Assembly: GCA_022792885.1 (NCBI GenBank)
Contig: JAAWBX010000004.1
Location: 36,908 to 100,907, forward strand
Length of the DNA stretch: 64,000 bases
Direction of reading: 5' to 3'
From: Lachnospiraceae bacterium
GTDB taxonomy: Bacteria; Bacillota; Clostridia; Lachnospirales; Lachnospiraceae
In this document: piece by piece, positions 35,806 through 44,416 of the stretch
Position numbering within the stretch: position 1 is the stretch's first letter
How the letters are laid out: each line of letters opens with the position of its first letter
Notes under the pieces: model-generated
What the model was told of the DNA's origin: nothing
What the model saw: the letters and a program-made list of their open reading frames with translations, nothing else
The model's database searches: none
Program-made: the position numbers and the translations under genes

Positions 35806-37317
35806 CTAAGAACGGATAAAACTTCCCGCAAAAGCCAGGATATCCGTATATCCCACAGCCAGGTTCAGATTCTGGCCCTCATCAAAGCCGGCCGTGCTGA
35901 TCCCGATCATCTCCCCCTGCATGTTCAACACGGCGCCTCCCGAACTGCCGTGGGAGATCGGCGCCGTAAACTGAATCATATCCGTATCCCGAATATGACG
36001 AAAACCCGCGATAATCCCGTCCGAAACGGAATTGAACAACCCCATGGGGCTGCCGATCGCCACGACCTTCTGCCCCCTCACCAGAGGCGCCTCCCCCCGG
36101 TAAATCGGCAGGGGCCGTCCCGAATACTCCATGCGCAGAAGAGCCAGATCCAAAAGCGGATGATATTTGATCAGTTCGTCGGTCCGAAAAACCGTCTCGC
36201 AGTCCTCGATCCGGACGGAATAGAAACACCCGCCGCGCACGACGTGAAAATTCGTCAGGATATAACCGGCACCGATCATAATGCCGGAACCGGTCGCGAA
36301 CACTTCGCCGCCGTCGTTATGGACCGAAAGCATCACTACCGAGGAAGCCAGCCTCGCCAGCTCCTCAAAATCTTTCTCGCGCCTGTCCGTCCCGGCCGCC
36401 GTCATACCGGAAGCAGCAACCGGCCTTCCGGCAAAAGGCGCCCGCCCCGGCAAAGAATCCGGCCTCTCCTGCATCCTTGCCGGCGGCGAAACGGCAGCGG
36501 CGGCGGCCGTAATCCGGACTTCCGGAAACGAAACCGGCGTATTCCCGACGCCGGCCGGCCGTCTCGGATGCCTGGGCGGTATCGTAACCCGGGGCGTTCT
36601 CCCGGACGGCGCCGCTTCCGTATTCCCGGGACCGTTCGAAACCTCCGGACAATACGCCGGCACCGAAGCGGTTCCCTGTTCGGGCAGCCGAATCTCCCCC
36701 GAAAGCAGAAGGAGACCTCGGGGTATCTGCGCCTCCCCGTTCGGACACAGCAAAAGCACATCCGCCCCCATCTGCGTCAGAAAATAGAAAAACAGATATT
36801 CCTGTTTTTTCAGTTCTCCCGAATATACCACCTTACGGACCAGAGCCGCGTCCCGGTCCGAAAAAATATCTCCGGCAATCTTATCGATCCAATACAACAG
36901 TTTAACAAGGAAATTTTTCCGAATTGTTTCGTTCGCGTTCCCGGTCTCCCGCAGAAAAAGCGTCTCCGTCCGGCTCAAAGCCTCCTCCGCCGTCTCCTGC
37001 CACAAAGTCTCGTTCCCCCAGGCTCCCACCGTCAGCCGCCGCTCGCTCTCCCATATCTGATAAGCCTGCGCATACCGGCCCGTCTCCTCAAACGTCAGCC
37101 GTCTGGGCAGCTCAAAAAGCCGCCGGTAATATCCGCTTTGTCCGCCCGCAGCCCAAAGTGCATCCATCTCCCGGATGTCCGTCTCATACCCCGCCTTCGT
37201 GCCCACGCACCGGATAAAATAAACATCTTTCCGATCCCGGCGAAAACCGCCCCGGATTCTGGCAAAAGCACCGATCGAATCAACCCGCATCGCGTTTTCT
37301 CTGACTGTAAAACCCAC
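35806..37317 (-). CDS. Trypsin-like serine protease with an N-terminal YceG-type module
   Basis: The start is a GTG at 37317 with GGAGAGG nine bases upstream (503 residues). Residues about 131-194 repeat the YceG module: RKNFLVKLLYWIDKI, VVYSGELKKQEYLFFYF, ADVLLLCPNGE. A Pro/Arg-rich linker follows (about 200-310). The C-terminal domain is a trypsin/HtrA-like protease: His in LTNFHVVRG (about 353), Asp in LLDLALLRM (about 388) and Ser in SHGSSGGAVLN (about 457). No PDZ domain, signal peptide or membrane helix is visible, so it seems cytoplasmic. It heads the Ter arm and is transcribed away from the lyase gene. Confidence 0.85.
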   Translation of the reverse strand: MGFTVRENAMRVDSIGAFARIRGGFRRDRKDVYFIRCVGTKAGYETDIREMDALWAAGGQSGYYRRLFELPRRLTFEETGRYAQAYQIWESERRLTVGAWGNETLWQETAEEALSRTETLFLRETGNANETIRKNFLVKLLYWIDKIAGDIFSDRDAALVRKVVYSGELKKQEYLFFYFLTQMGADVLLLCPNGEAQIPRGLLLLSGEIRLPEQGTASVPAYCPEVSNGPGNTEAAPSGRTPRVTIPPRHPRRPAGVGNTPVSFPEVRITAAAAAVSPPARMQERPDSLPGRAPFAGRPVAASGMTAAGTDRREKDFEELARLASSVVMLSVHNDGGEVFATGSGIMIGAGYILTNFHVVRGGCFYSVRIEDCETVFRTDELIKYHPLLDLALLRMEYSGRPLPIYRGEAPLVRGQKVVAIGSPMGLFNSVSDGIIAGFRHIRDTDMIQFTAPISHGSSGGAVLNMQGEMIGISTAGFDEGQNLNLAVGYTDILAFAGSFIRS

Positions 37318-37470
37318 GCTTCCAATCCTCTCCTGGCACAACTCCCCGTAAAAATCCGCACGACTTTTACAGGTTTTTCTATATTTTATCACAATCCGAA
37401 CAAAAGAACTAGCCATTTTTCAAGAATGATGCTATAATCCTTAATACTATTTTCGAAGGGGCTTTCTTTT
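37318..37470. promoter_or_regulatory. Divergent promoter region of the two Ter arms
   Basis: The 153 bases between the protease and the lyase must hold both promoters. On the plus strand TATAAT lies near 37431-37437, about 35 bases before the ATG, with a poor -35. On the minus strand TAAAAT lies near 37387 (reading TGTGATAAAATATAG). I found no clear operator palindrome. Confidence 0.5.
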
Positions 37471-38460
37471 ATGAACCAATCTCTGCTCAGTTACGGCGTC
37501 GGCGCTCTGCTGTACTGTCCGGCCGACAGCAAAAACATCGTTTCTTCCCTGACTGAGGAGCGTTTCGGCGCCTGCTTTTCCCTCGCTCTGTGTCTGGAAG
37601 ACACCATAAAAGATACCTGTGTAGCTTCCGCCGAGATCACGCTGAAGGAATCTTTTCGCCGGTTATGGGAGCAAAAAGACCGGCTGTCTTTTTTTCTTCC
37701 CCAAATCTTTATCCGCGTCCGCACGCCTGAGCAGATCGAACGCCTGGTCCGCGATCTGGGGGAGACCGCCGCAATCCTGACCGGATTTATCTTCCCCAAA
37801 GTTTCACCCGAAAACCTTCCGGCCTTCTTAGACGCGCTCGCCCGCGTCAACGCCGAAAGACATGCCGGCCTGTACGCCATGCCCATTCTGGAAAATCCGG
37901 CCATGTTCCCTCCGGCTTCCCGGATGGATTTCTTGTACCGGATCAAAAAAGAACTGGATGCCGTTCCCGACCGCATCCTGAACATCCGGGTCGGCGGCAA
38001 CGACCTCTGCCACGCCTTCGGCCTGCGTCGCCATACCGACGATACCATCTACGACATTCTTCCCGTAGCAGGACTTCTCTCGGATATCCTTACCGTTTTT
38101 TCCGAAGATTACGTCCTGTCCGCCCCTGTCTGGGAATACTACGGCGGCAGTCATTGGGAAACCGGCATGCAGAGAGAACTGAAAAAAGATCTCCTGAACG
38201 GCTTTATCGGAAAAACCGTGATCCATCCGAAGCAGATCCCCGTCGTCAACGGCATGCTCGCCGTTTCCCCGGAAGATTATTCCGACGCCTGCGCCATCGT
38301 AGACTGGGACCCCCTTTCAAAACGCCTGGTATCGGCCGGCGTTTCGAAGAACCGGATGAACGAACAGAAAACGCATACCCGCTGGGCCGAAAAGACCCTT
38401 CTGCTCGCACACCTGTACGGAATCCGGCGCTCTCCTACGCATCCGCCAGATTCCGAATAA
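37471..38460 (+). CDS. Ter-cluster C-C bond lyase (HpcH/HpaI, CitE-like)
   Basis: The 329-residue protein is the TIM-barrel C-C_Bond_Lyase regularly found with TerD, PRTase and PELOTA genes. Visible are LCLEDTI (metal/acid region), FIRVRTPEQI, MPILENP, IRVGGNDLCHAFGLRR (about residue 175), SAPVWEYYGG and KTVIHPKQI. It is thought to help build the nucleoside-like Ter metabolite. It is the only plus-strand gene of the island; its 3' end overlaps that of the PRTase_1/PELOTA gene by 26 bases. It is a paralogue of the lyase at 3042-4187, about 50 residues shorter. Confidence 0.85.
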   Translation: MNQSLLSYGVGALLYCPADSKNIVSSLTEERFGACFSLALCLEDTIKDTCVASAEITLKESFRRLWEQKDRLSFFLPQIFIRVRTPEQIERLVRDLGETAAILTGFIFPKVSPENLPAFLDALARVNAERHAGLYAMPILENPAMFPPASRMDFLYRIKKELDAVPDRILNIRVGGNDLCHAFGLRRHTDDTIYDILPVAGLLSDILTVFSEDYVLSAPVWEYYGGSHWETGMQRELKKDLLNGFIGKTVIHPKQIPVVNGMLAVSPEDYSDACAIVDWDPLSKRLVSAGVSKNRMNEQKTHTRWAEKTLLLAHLYGIRRSPTHPPDSE

Positions 38461-39490
38461 TACCGCAGGCCCGGTAATTCCTCAGCGGATAAACTTCCAC
38501 CGGTACGTGCTTTTCTTCCGCCAACGTCTTTAGGTGCGCCAGGGAAGGGTCTTCTTCCCCCTTCTCTCCGATTAAGATCTTCCATGGCACCCGTCTCAAA
38601 AGCACGCGGGTCGCCTCCCCGATTCCGGGTTTTATCAGATTGATATCCGAAATACCGAACGCTTCCGCAATCCCTTTCACTTCCGAAAGTCCAAAACCGG
38701 GGTTTTTCTCCCCCTCTTCTTCCGGCTTTTCTTCCCACTGAAACCGCGATTCGACCGCCTCGATAAATTCATAAGAACGATCCTCCGCCGCCAATTCCCC
38801 ATAATAGACCGCCCCGTGAAAATCTTCCGGCCCGATAATGTCCGACCGCAAAAACGTGCGGCTGATCAGGCCGGAAACCGTACAGTTTAAACAGGAGCTT
38901 GGAATCAGGATATCCTGATGCGTCCCGCACAACTCCGTCACCAAAGCCGGATCCGCCGCCACGGCCAGTTCCGGAGAAACGCCGGGGAAGACCGCCGTTT
39001 CTTTCCGAAGTTCCGTAAAGATCGCGCCCTTCCCCACCCAGCCGTCCACGAACAGAAGATTCGCGGCCGCATGTTTTTTCAAAATCGCCCGCATGGCATT
39101 CCGATCGATTCCGCGCCCCCGGATAATGGAAACGGCATAATGGGGAACCTCCCAGCCATACTTTTTTCTCAGATAACGTTTTATCAGGATCCCCATGGGA
39201 ATCCCGGCCCGCGCCAGCGATACCAGCACCACATTCCGGCCCCGCGCTCCGGCGATCCTATCCGACAAAATCCCCACCGCCCGCGCCGTGGCGCGGCTCT
39301 CCTGCCTCAGCGCATTCTCATAAGCCCGGATATACGCGGACGAAGGCGCGTACTCCACCGGAAGCATTTCACAATAATGCCGCCCCGCCTGAATCCGACG
39401 CTCCCGCACGGCCGTCTCTTCCGGAGCCACCAACCCGGTAATATCTTTTAAAAGAATCTCCACATCCTCATGTCGATATGAACTTCTCAT
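38435..39490 (-). CDS. PRTase_1 (StiP-like) with C-terminal PELOTA domain
   Basis: The 351-residue protein matches the StiP/PRTase_1 family: SYRHEDVEILLKDI at the start, VLVSLARAGIPMGILIKRYL, VSIIRGRGID and the modified PRPP-loop LLFVDGWVGKGAI (about residue 150). The C-terminal part (LIKPGIGEATRVLLRRVPW, then ILIGEKGEEDPSLAHL) fits the PELOTA RNA-binding domain. Some databases call StiP a cysteine protease; the fold-based view is phosphoribosyltransferase. I chose the ATG at 39490, which forms an ATGA overlap with the preceding stop. It is the last gene of its arm. Confidence 0.85.
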   Translation of the reverse strand: MRSSYRHEDVEILLKDITGLVAPEETAVRERRIQAGRHYCEMLPVEYAPSSAYIRAYENALRQESRATARAVGILSDRIAGARGRNVVLVSLARAGIPMGILIKRYLRKKYGWEVPHYAVSIIRGRGIDRNAMRAILKKHAAANLLFVDGWVGKGAIFTELRKETAVFPGVSPELAVAADPALVTELCGTHQDILIPSSCLNCTVSGLISRTFLRSDIIGPEDFHGAVYYGELAAEDRSYEFIEAVESRFQWEEKPEEEGEKNPGFGLSEVKGIAEAFGISDINLIKPGIGEATRVLLRRVPWKILIGEKGEEDPSLAHLKTLAEEKHVPVEVYPLRNYRACGIIRNLADA

Positions 39491-40731
39491 TCCTTCTGCC
39501 ACCTCACGATCGTAATCTGCCGGTTCCCGGCCTGCCAAAGCGCCGAAACCAGCGTCCGCTCTCCCCGAAGCTCTCCGGATTTCGCGTCCGTTATCACAAA
39601 CACCCGGTCATACGCGCCCAACTCATAAATATAAGTAACTCTTCCTTTTTCATAGAAACTTTCCAGTTCATAGCGGACATGCAAAGGAGAATCCGCCTCC
39701 CTGCCCGGCAGAATCGGGCTTCTCGTCGTCGCATGACATAAGACTTCGCATCCGGCCCGCTCCCACAGATACCCCGCCGTCAGCGCCGGATACATACATT
39801 CCTCCGTCCCCAGTACCAGGATCCGACTGCCTCTCGGCACTGAAAAACGCCGCTCGATCCGTTCCCACAACTTTTTACAGGCATCCCGATAAGCCTCCCC
39901 CGCAACCAGGCAGCGGGGATCCTGCGCGCCGCTCAAACGCATTTCCTCATACGCCTCAAAGCCCGTAAATTCAGACACCGGATGCCGCATTCCGTCTCCT
40001 TTATAAGATAACGCCCGTTTTTCGTATTCCGCATGATCGCTCTTTACAAGAAAACAAAACGCAATCCCTTCCGCCCGGCATTCCTCCGTCGCTTCCGCGC
40101 TCATCCCGTTCAGCAGAGAGGCCGCGCCGAAACGAAACGCCTGTAACGGATACGTTTTCCGCAAAACCGCCGCCAGATTCCGGATCGTACGGCCGGTCGT
40201 CAGCTCGTCCTCCACAAACACCAGACGGTCCGCTCCCCTCATGCCCGCCTCCAGGGCTTCTTTCACCAGCCTCTGTTCCGTCGCGTGGCTGTGCTCTTCC
40301 GAAAAAAACAGATATTCCCCGTTTCCGGCCTGCTCCCTGGTCGTCTGCATATAAGGCGCATGGCAGGACGCCGCCACCGCCGCCCCGATCGCCGTCGCCG
40401 TCTCGGCAAAACCGATTAAGAAGAGCCGTTCGCCGGGAAAACGCCTCTTCACTTCCTCTGCCAGCGCTTCAAACAGCGTAAACGCCCCGGAAGGCGCGAC
40501 CGGGACGTGCTTACCCTGAAGCGGATTAACCACCAAATACGGCCGTTTCTTGTTGTTCTCCCTTCCGGCGATCCGCACCAGGTCCTTCTCCTCATAGCGC
40601 CTTTCCGATTTTTCGAATTGCCCGATCTCCCCGTCAGACCGATTCACGGCCCTCCCTGTTTTCTGTTCCAAATCTTCTCTCCTTACGCTTTTTCCAGCCG
40701 ATACGCTTTCACGCTTAAACACCTGAAGCAA
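39487..40731 (-). CDS. PRTase_2 with TRSP domain
   Basis: The 414-residue protein has the phosphoribosyltransferase core LVVNPLQGKHVPV, FLIGFAETATAIGAAVAA, FFSEEHSHAT and the PRPP-binding loop VFVEDELTTGRT (about residue 175). The C-terminal part carries the name-giving TRSP motif (ATTRSPILPG, about residue 333). With PRTase_1, the lyase and the HAD it forms the Ter biosynthetic module. The start appears to be TTG at 40731 with GGGAGAAG six bases upstream; a GTG at 40722 is possible. The TTG lies 17 bases inside the AIPR gene. Confidence 0.85.
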   Translation of the reverse strand: MLQVFKRESVSAGKSVRREDLEQKTGRAVNRSDGEIGQFEKSERRYEEKDLVRIAGRENNKKRPYLVVNPLQGKHVPVAPSGAFTLFEALAEEVKRRFPGERLFLIGFAETATAIGAAVAASCHAPYMQTTREQAGNGEYLFFSEEHSHATEQRLVKEALEAGMRGADRLVFVEDELTTGRTIRNLAAVLRKTYPLQAFRFGAASLLNGMSAEATEECRAEGIAFCFLVKSDHAEYEKRALSYKGDGMRHPVSEFTGFEAYEEMRLSGAQDPRCLVAGEAYRDACKKLWERIERRFSVPRGSRILVLGTEECMYPALTAGYLWERAGCEVLCHATTRSPILPGREADSPLHVRYELESFYEKGRVTYIYELGAYDRVFVITDAKSGELRGERTLVSALWQAGNRQITIVRWQKE

Positions 40732-42967
40732 AGATGACTTCTCCCTTTTTTACCCACAAAATTTCTCCTTCTCCCACCCCGGCCAATCGACACAGATTCT
40801 TAAGCTGACGCTGCTTGGATTTCGTACTGGAGCTTGTCCCCACCCAAAAATCCGACGTCTTCGTCCGGACAAAACGGGGAGAACCCCGAAAATAACCAAA
40901 TTCCGCCCGGGCAACCGCAGAATCTACCGTCAGCCAGGAACCGCAGGCTTCTTCCAGACCATCCGCAACCGGGTAGGTATTCAAAACATACTCCGCAATT
41001 TGAGCAAAAGCCTGCGCGTCATGTTTCACGAAAATCTTGTGATCTTTCAGCGTAACGTAGCTGTCCTCCCCGCCGCCGTCATCTGCAGGAACGTTATGCC
41101 AGGAGAGCTCCGCATCGAACAGGGCGGCAAATGCCTGCGCTTTCCGGTTGATCTGCTCCTCCTTTTTTGAATCGTCCATCGAAAAACCGTTTTGAAACCC
41201 CTTAAGAAGCCCCTCATACAGAGTCTCGTTCTTGAAAAGATTTGAATCCGGCTCCTCCTCCGAATCCCTCCGGAGGAAGAGCAAAACGATCCCGGCAAAC
41301 AATTCCATCGCCTTCGGTATATTATCCGCGACGCTCTTATGATCCGTACAAAAATGCTGAAAATCGGGCCGGAATCCATTCAGTACCCGGGTAAGCACGG
41401 CGATAAAATACCATTTCCCGTTGTTCAGTACATTCAAAAATTCCCGCTCCGAAAAACGCTTGCGCTGTCGGCCGTACTCCTTCGACACCTGATGGGCAAA
41501 CCATACCGCTCCGTAATCCCTTTGAAACACCGCGCGTTCCGCATCCCCTTCCGCGTCCAGCCAGTCGTCCGCAAAAAGTTCCGACTGGGCAAACCTCCGT
41601 TTTCCGTCCTCCCGACTGTCAAGCCGCAGAAGCTCGTTCATCCCTCTGGCTCTGGCTATACCCGGACGGCCGGCGCAGGCCACTCTGGCCCTGGCAAATT
41701 CCACCAGTTCCATATGTCTGTCCGCCCCCGCGTCCTCCCCGCGGCGAATCAGACGGAACGCCTTCCCTTCCGAGAAAAACATGTTTTCCAGACAGTCCGC
41801 CAGTTTGGACACTTCAGGCGTCGTAAACGCAATGTCCTCAATATGTATGGGTTTTTGCCGGTTCAACGCGACGCTGATCGCCTTGGATAAATCCTTCGCC
41901 TGCCCGCCGTTTTCATCGGCGCGGATATAGATAACGCGGACCAATACCCGTCCGAGCTGCCGGACCCGGTCGAGCTGCGCCCCGATATCCGCAGCGCTGC
42001 CTCCGTCTTTTTCGGCGCACGCCTTCCGATCCTCCAACTGGTAAAAATACCGGGCGGCCGTCGTGATCGTCTGGGCTCCGTTGACCACGGAAAAATTGGG
42101 AACTTTTCCCGGCCCGATCTCTCCCAGGATCAATTCTTCCGTCTTTCCGAAACATGCGGAAGCATTTTCCACCAAAATGGTTACCCCGTTGTTTTTAAAC
42201 CAGAACATCTCCGGCTCCTCCGACAATGTCCGGCGGATCGCCTGATCAACCCCCATCTCCTCCTCAATTCCAAAACGGACGTTGTTCTGAAAAAGCGCCT
42301 CCCCGATCATATCATACAGATCGACCAACTGATATAAATCGGAGGTAAACGTAACGGCCTGAATCAAGGGAACCGCCGCATCCTCCGGCGCGCTCCCTTT
42401 GCCGGCAGGCGGCTTCTCCAGATTAAATCTCGTATCGACCGGAGGCTCCTGAATCATTTCATAATGTTTCAGGTGTTTGAGCGCGACCGTCCTTCTCGGA
42501 TAATCCTTAAGCAGAATACAGGTGGCGTGCATGGAGAGGATTTTTTTGCCGCCCAGCTCCCTGTTTATCTTATTCCGGACAGCCTGACACGCTTTGCGGT
42601 CAAACCGCCTCTCCACACTAACCCGGGTCTTCATACTGTCGACAAAAAAAGCCAGGCGAAGCACCATCTTATCCGCGTTTTGAGATATTTGCCGAATCTC
42701 GGCTTCCATCACATCCTGAAAATCCTTAAACGGATCCCGGCACACGCCAAAAAGAATCTGCTGGCTGCTATCCGCTTCCGTAATCCCCATGGAAAAAGAG
42801 GAACAAACGAAATTCTCACGGCTGCATGCCAACTGCTCAATCAACAACCGTGCTTCCGGCATAATTGCCCAGTCTTCATCCTGCAGCATCTCCCAGTTTC
42901 TCAGCAACTGATTGACGGAATGCTCTACCCGGTCAGTCAGCGCATACTTTTGTACATTGCCTTGCAT
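40715..42967 (-). CDS. AIPR-family (abortive infection phage resistance) protein
   Basis: The 750-residue protein carries an AIPR domain: ALFQNNVRFGIEEEMG (about residue 220), MFWFKNNGVTILVENA and FSVVNGAQTITTAARY (about 290), the typical NNG and NGxQT pairs of the family. AIPR proteins were first linked to phage abortive infection; their biochemical action is poorly known. The 200-residue N-terminal part and the C-terminal 250 residues are not recognised; the last 70 (DFWVGTSSSTKSKQRQL) may be a small separate domain. The ATG has GGAGGAG upstream. It starts 22 bases after the FRG gene and overlaps PRTase_2. Confidence 0.8.
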   Translation of the reverse strand: MQGNVQKYALTDRVEHSVNQLLRNWEMLQDEDWAIMPEARLLIEQLACSRENFVCSSFSMGITEADSSQQILFGVCRDPFKDFQDVMEAEIRQISQNADKMVLRLAFFVDSMKTRVSVERRFDRKACQAVRNKINRELGGKKILSMHATCILLKDYPRRTVALKHLKHYEMIQEPPVDTRFNLEKPPAGKGSAPEDAAVPLIQAVTFTSDLYQLVDLYDMIGEALFQNNVRFGIEEEMGVDQAIRRTLSEEPEMFWFKNNGVTILVENASACFGKTEELILGEIGPGKVPNFSVVNGAQTITTAARYFYQLEDRKACAEKDGGSAADIGAQLDRVRQLGRVLVRVIYIRADENGGQAKDLSKAISVALNRQKPIHIEDIAFTTPEVSKLADCLENMFFSEGKAFRLIRRGEDAGADRHMELVEFARARVACAGRPGIARARGMNELLRLDSREDGKRRFAQSELFADDWLDAEGDAERAVFQRDYGAVWFAHQVSKEYGRQRKRFSEREFLNVLNNGKWYFIAVLTRVLNGFRPDFQHFCTDHKSVADNIPKAMELFAGIVLLFLRRDSEEEPDSNLFKNETLYEGLLKGFQNGFSMDDSKKEEQINRKAQAFAALFDAELSWHNVPADDGGGEDSYVTLKDHKIFVKHDAQAFAQIAEYVLNTYPVADGLEEACGSWLTVDSAVARAEFGYFRGSPRFVRTKTSDFWVGTSSSTKSKQRQLKNLCRLAGVGEGEILWVKKGEVIFASGV

Positions 42968-42988
42968 GGTGTCTCCTCCGTTTTGTTT

Positions 42989-44170
42989 CTATCGTTCCGG
43001 ATCCCCTTCTATCCTCAGCGCGTCCCAGGCAAGAGCCCCGCAGCCGTGAAACGCCATACGGTCGGAAAACTCCCGCAACTGTCCATTATATTCCGAAAGC
43101 ACGGCCCGCAGCCGGGATTCTTCTATGCCTTCTTCTTTCCATGTGCGCCGATCCCGGACAAAATAAATGAGCCCTTCCCGATAACCGTTGATCACACGTT
43201 CCACCTGTCCCAGAACATTCCGAAGCCGCTCGTCATAGGCCTCCCCCGATTCCGACGCGCCGTTACGTATACGCGCCTGGGAAACAGAATAATCCAGATA
43301 ATAATCCAACTCCCGCTCCATCTGCCGGAGGGCGTAGCGCAATTCATTCTCACAGGAATACGGCCGTGTGTTAATCCAGCCGCTTTTATGGGTAAGATCC
43401 TTTACCAGATTGATGGTTTCCGGGTAAATGCTTCCCGTATGGATTCCGAACAGACGCTTAAGCTGCTCGCGAAGTATTTTTTTGGACTTGCCCGGGATTC
43501 GGATGCCGTAATACATCCCTTTGGGAAGATCCTCGGCCATATCCCCCTGAAAAAGAATAAACGCGCCCTGCTGAGCGATAATACGGGGACCCAGTTTGAT
43601 ATGATCAATAAATTTGTGATTCTTGCAAAACAGCCGGGACCGTGTCCATTCCCGATCACGATTGATAATGGCGTTGTAATTGTCGTTAATATTCTCAGCG
43701 CTGGGGCTGAATATTTCGTCTATAAAAAAGACGAACACCATGCCGTCCTCTCCGTCCGACTCGTCTTCTTCTTGATGATAATAAGGCGTTACCGCAAAGT
43801 ACAGGGCGATCAGGCAATTATAAGACACATCCAGCAGACGACTGGGAAATTCTCCATGCTGCGCGTCGATGGCGTTGTCCAGATAACGCGTTTCACCGGT
43901 CAATTTACTCTGCCGCATGGCGTCGAACAGATTTTTCTCGAAAAACTTGTTTTTCGTCAGGGCGTCGTTTCGAAAAAGCCCCGGACGGCACGGCGTCGGA
44001 TACATGCGCGGCTCCCCGCGAAAAACGGCAAGATACTGTTTTTCGCTCCTTGCCTGAATGTACTGCTCAACTCTTCCAATATAATCGGCTATATTCCGTA
44101 TACCGATCTCCTCGGAATCCGTTTTCAGGTTTGTGTCCATTGGCAGAACGTTTGTTTTTAAACGGACCAT
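42989..44170 (-). CDS. FRG-domain protein
   Basis: The 393-residue protein has an FRG domain in its first half: YLAVFRGEPRMYPTP (about residue 45) and the hallmark AQHGEFPSRLLDVSYNCLIALYFA (positions about 107-130, quoted in part as QHGEFPSRLLDVSYN). FRG proteins occur in phage-defence and toxin-like loci; the activity is unknown. The second half is charged and helical. GGGAGGGG precedes the ATG. It is first in a four-gene arm (FRG, AIPR, PRTase_2, PRTase_1/PELOTA), with no terminator seen between the genes. Confidence 0.8.
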   Translation of the reverse strand: MVRLKTNVLPMDTNLKTDSEEIGIRNIADYIGRVEQYIQARSEKQYLAVFRGEPRMYPTPCRPGLFRNDALTKNKFFEKNLFDAMRQSKLTGETRYLDNAIDAQHGEFPSRLLDVSYNCLIALYFAVTPYYHQEEDESDGEDGMVFVFFIDEIFSPSAENINDNYNAIINRDREWTRSRLFCKNHKFIDHIKLGPRIIAQQGAFILFQGDMAEDLPKGMYYGIRIPGKSKKILREQLKRLFGIHTGSIYPETINLVKDLTHKSGWINTRPYSCENELRYALRQMERELDYYLDYSVSQARIRNGASESGEAYDERLRNVLGQVERVINGYREGLIYFVRDRRTWKEEGIEESRLRAVLSEYNGQLREFSDRMAFHGCGALAWDALRIEGDPER

Positions 44171-44370
44171 GGATAACCCCTCCCTTGCCGGTATTTACCA
44201 TAATTGTACACATAAACCGCCGCCTTTACGCATACGACGGCATAATTCATAAAAATCTCGCGTCCCTCCGGGCAACGGCATCACAAAACAATTAAAAACG
44301 TCACTTTTTACCAGGTTCATGGTATCATATCCCCTTTATAAATTCAATCGTTATAAGGTAAAAAATAAAA

Positions 44371-44394
44371 ATGCACAACCCGAAGGTTGTGCAT
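44371..44394 (-). terminator. Rho-independent terminator of thrS
   Basis: A ten-base-pair stem (ATGCACAACC / GGTTGTGCAT) with a four-base loop is followed on the minus strand by a T-rich run. It lies 23 bases after the thrS stop and isolates the FRG arm from thrS. Confidence 0.9.
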
Positions 44395-44416
44395 AAATAT
44401 ATACCGCCGCTTTGGC

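Noticed and set aside
38435..39490. Cysteine protease (StiP annotation)
   Set aside because: The visible loop VDGWVGKGA and neighbours fit a phosphoribosyltransferase-like fold; I see no convincing Cys-His pair of a protease.
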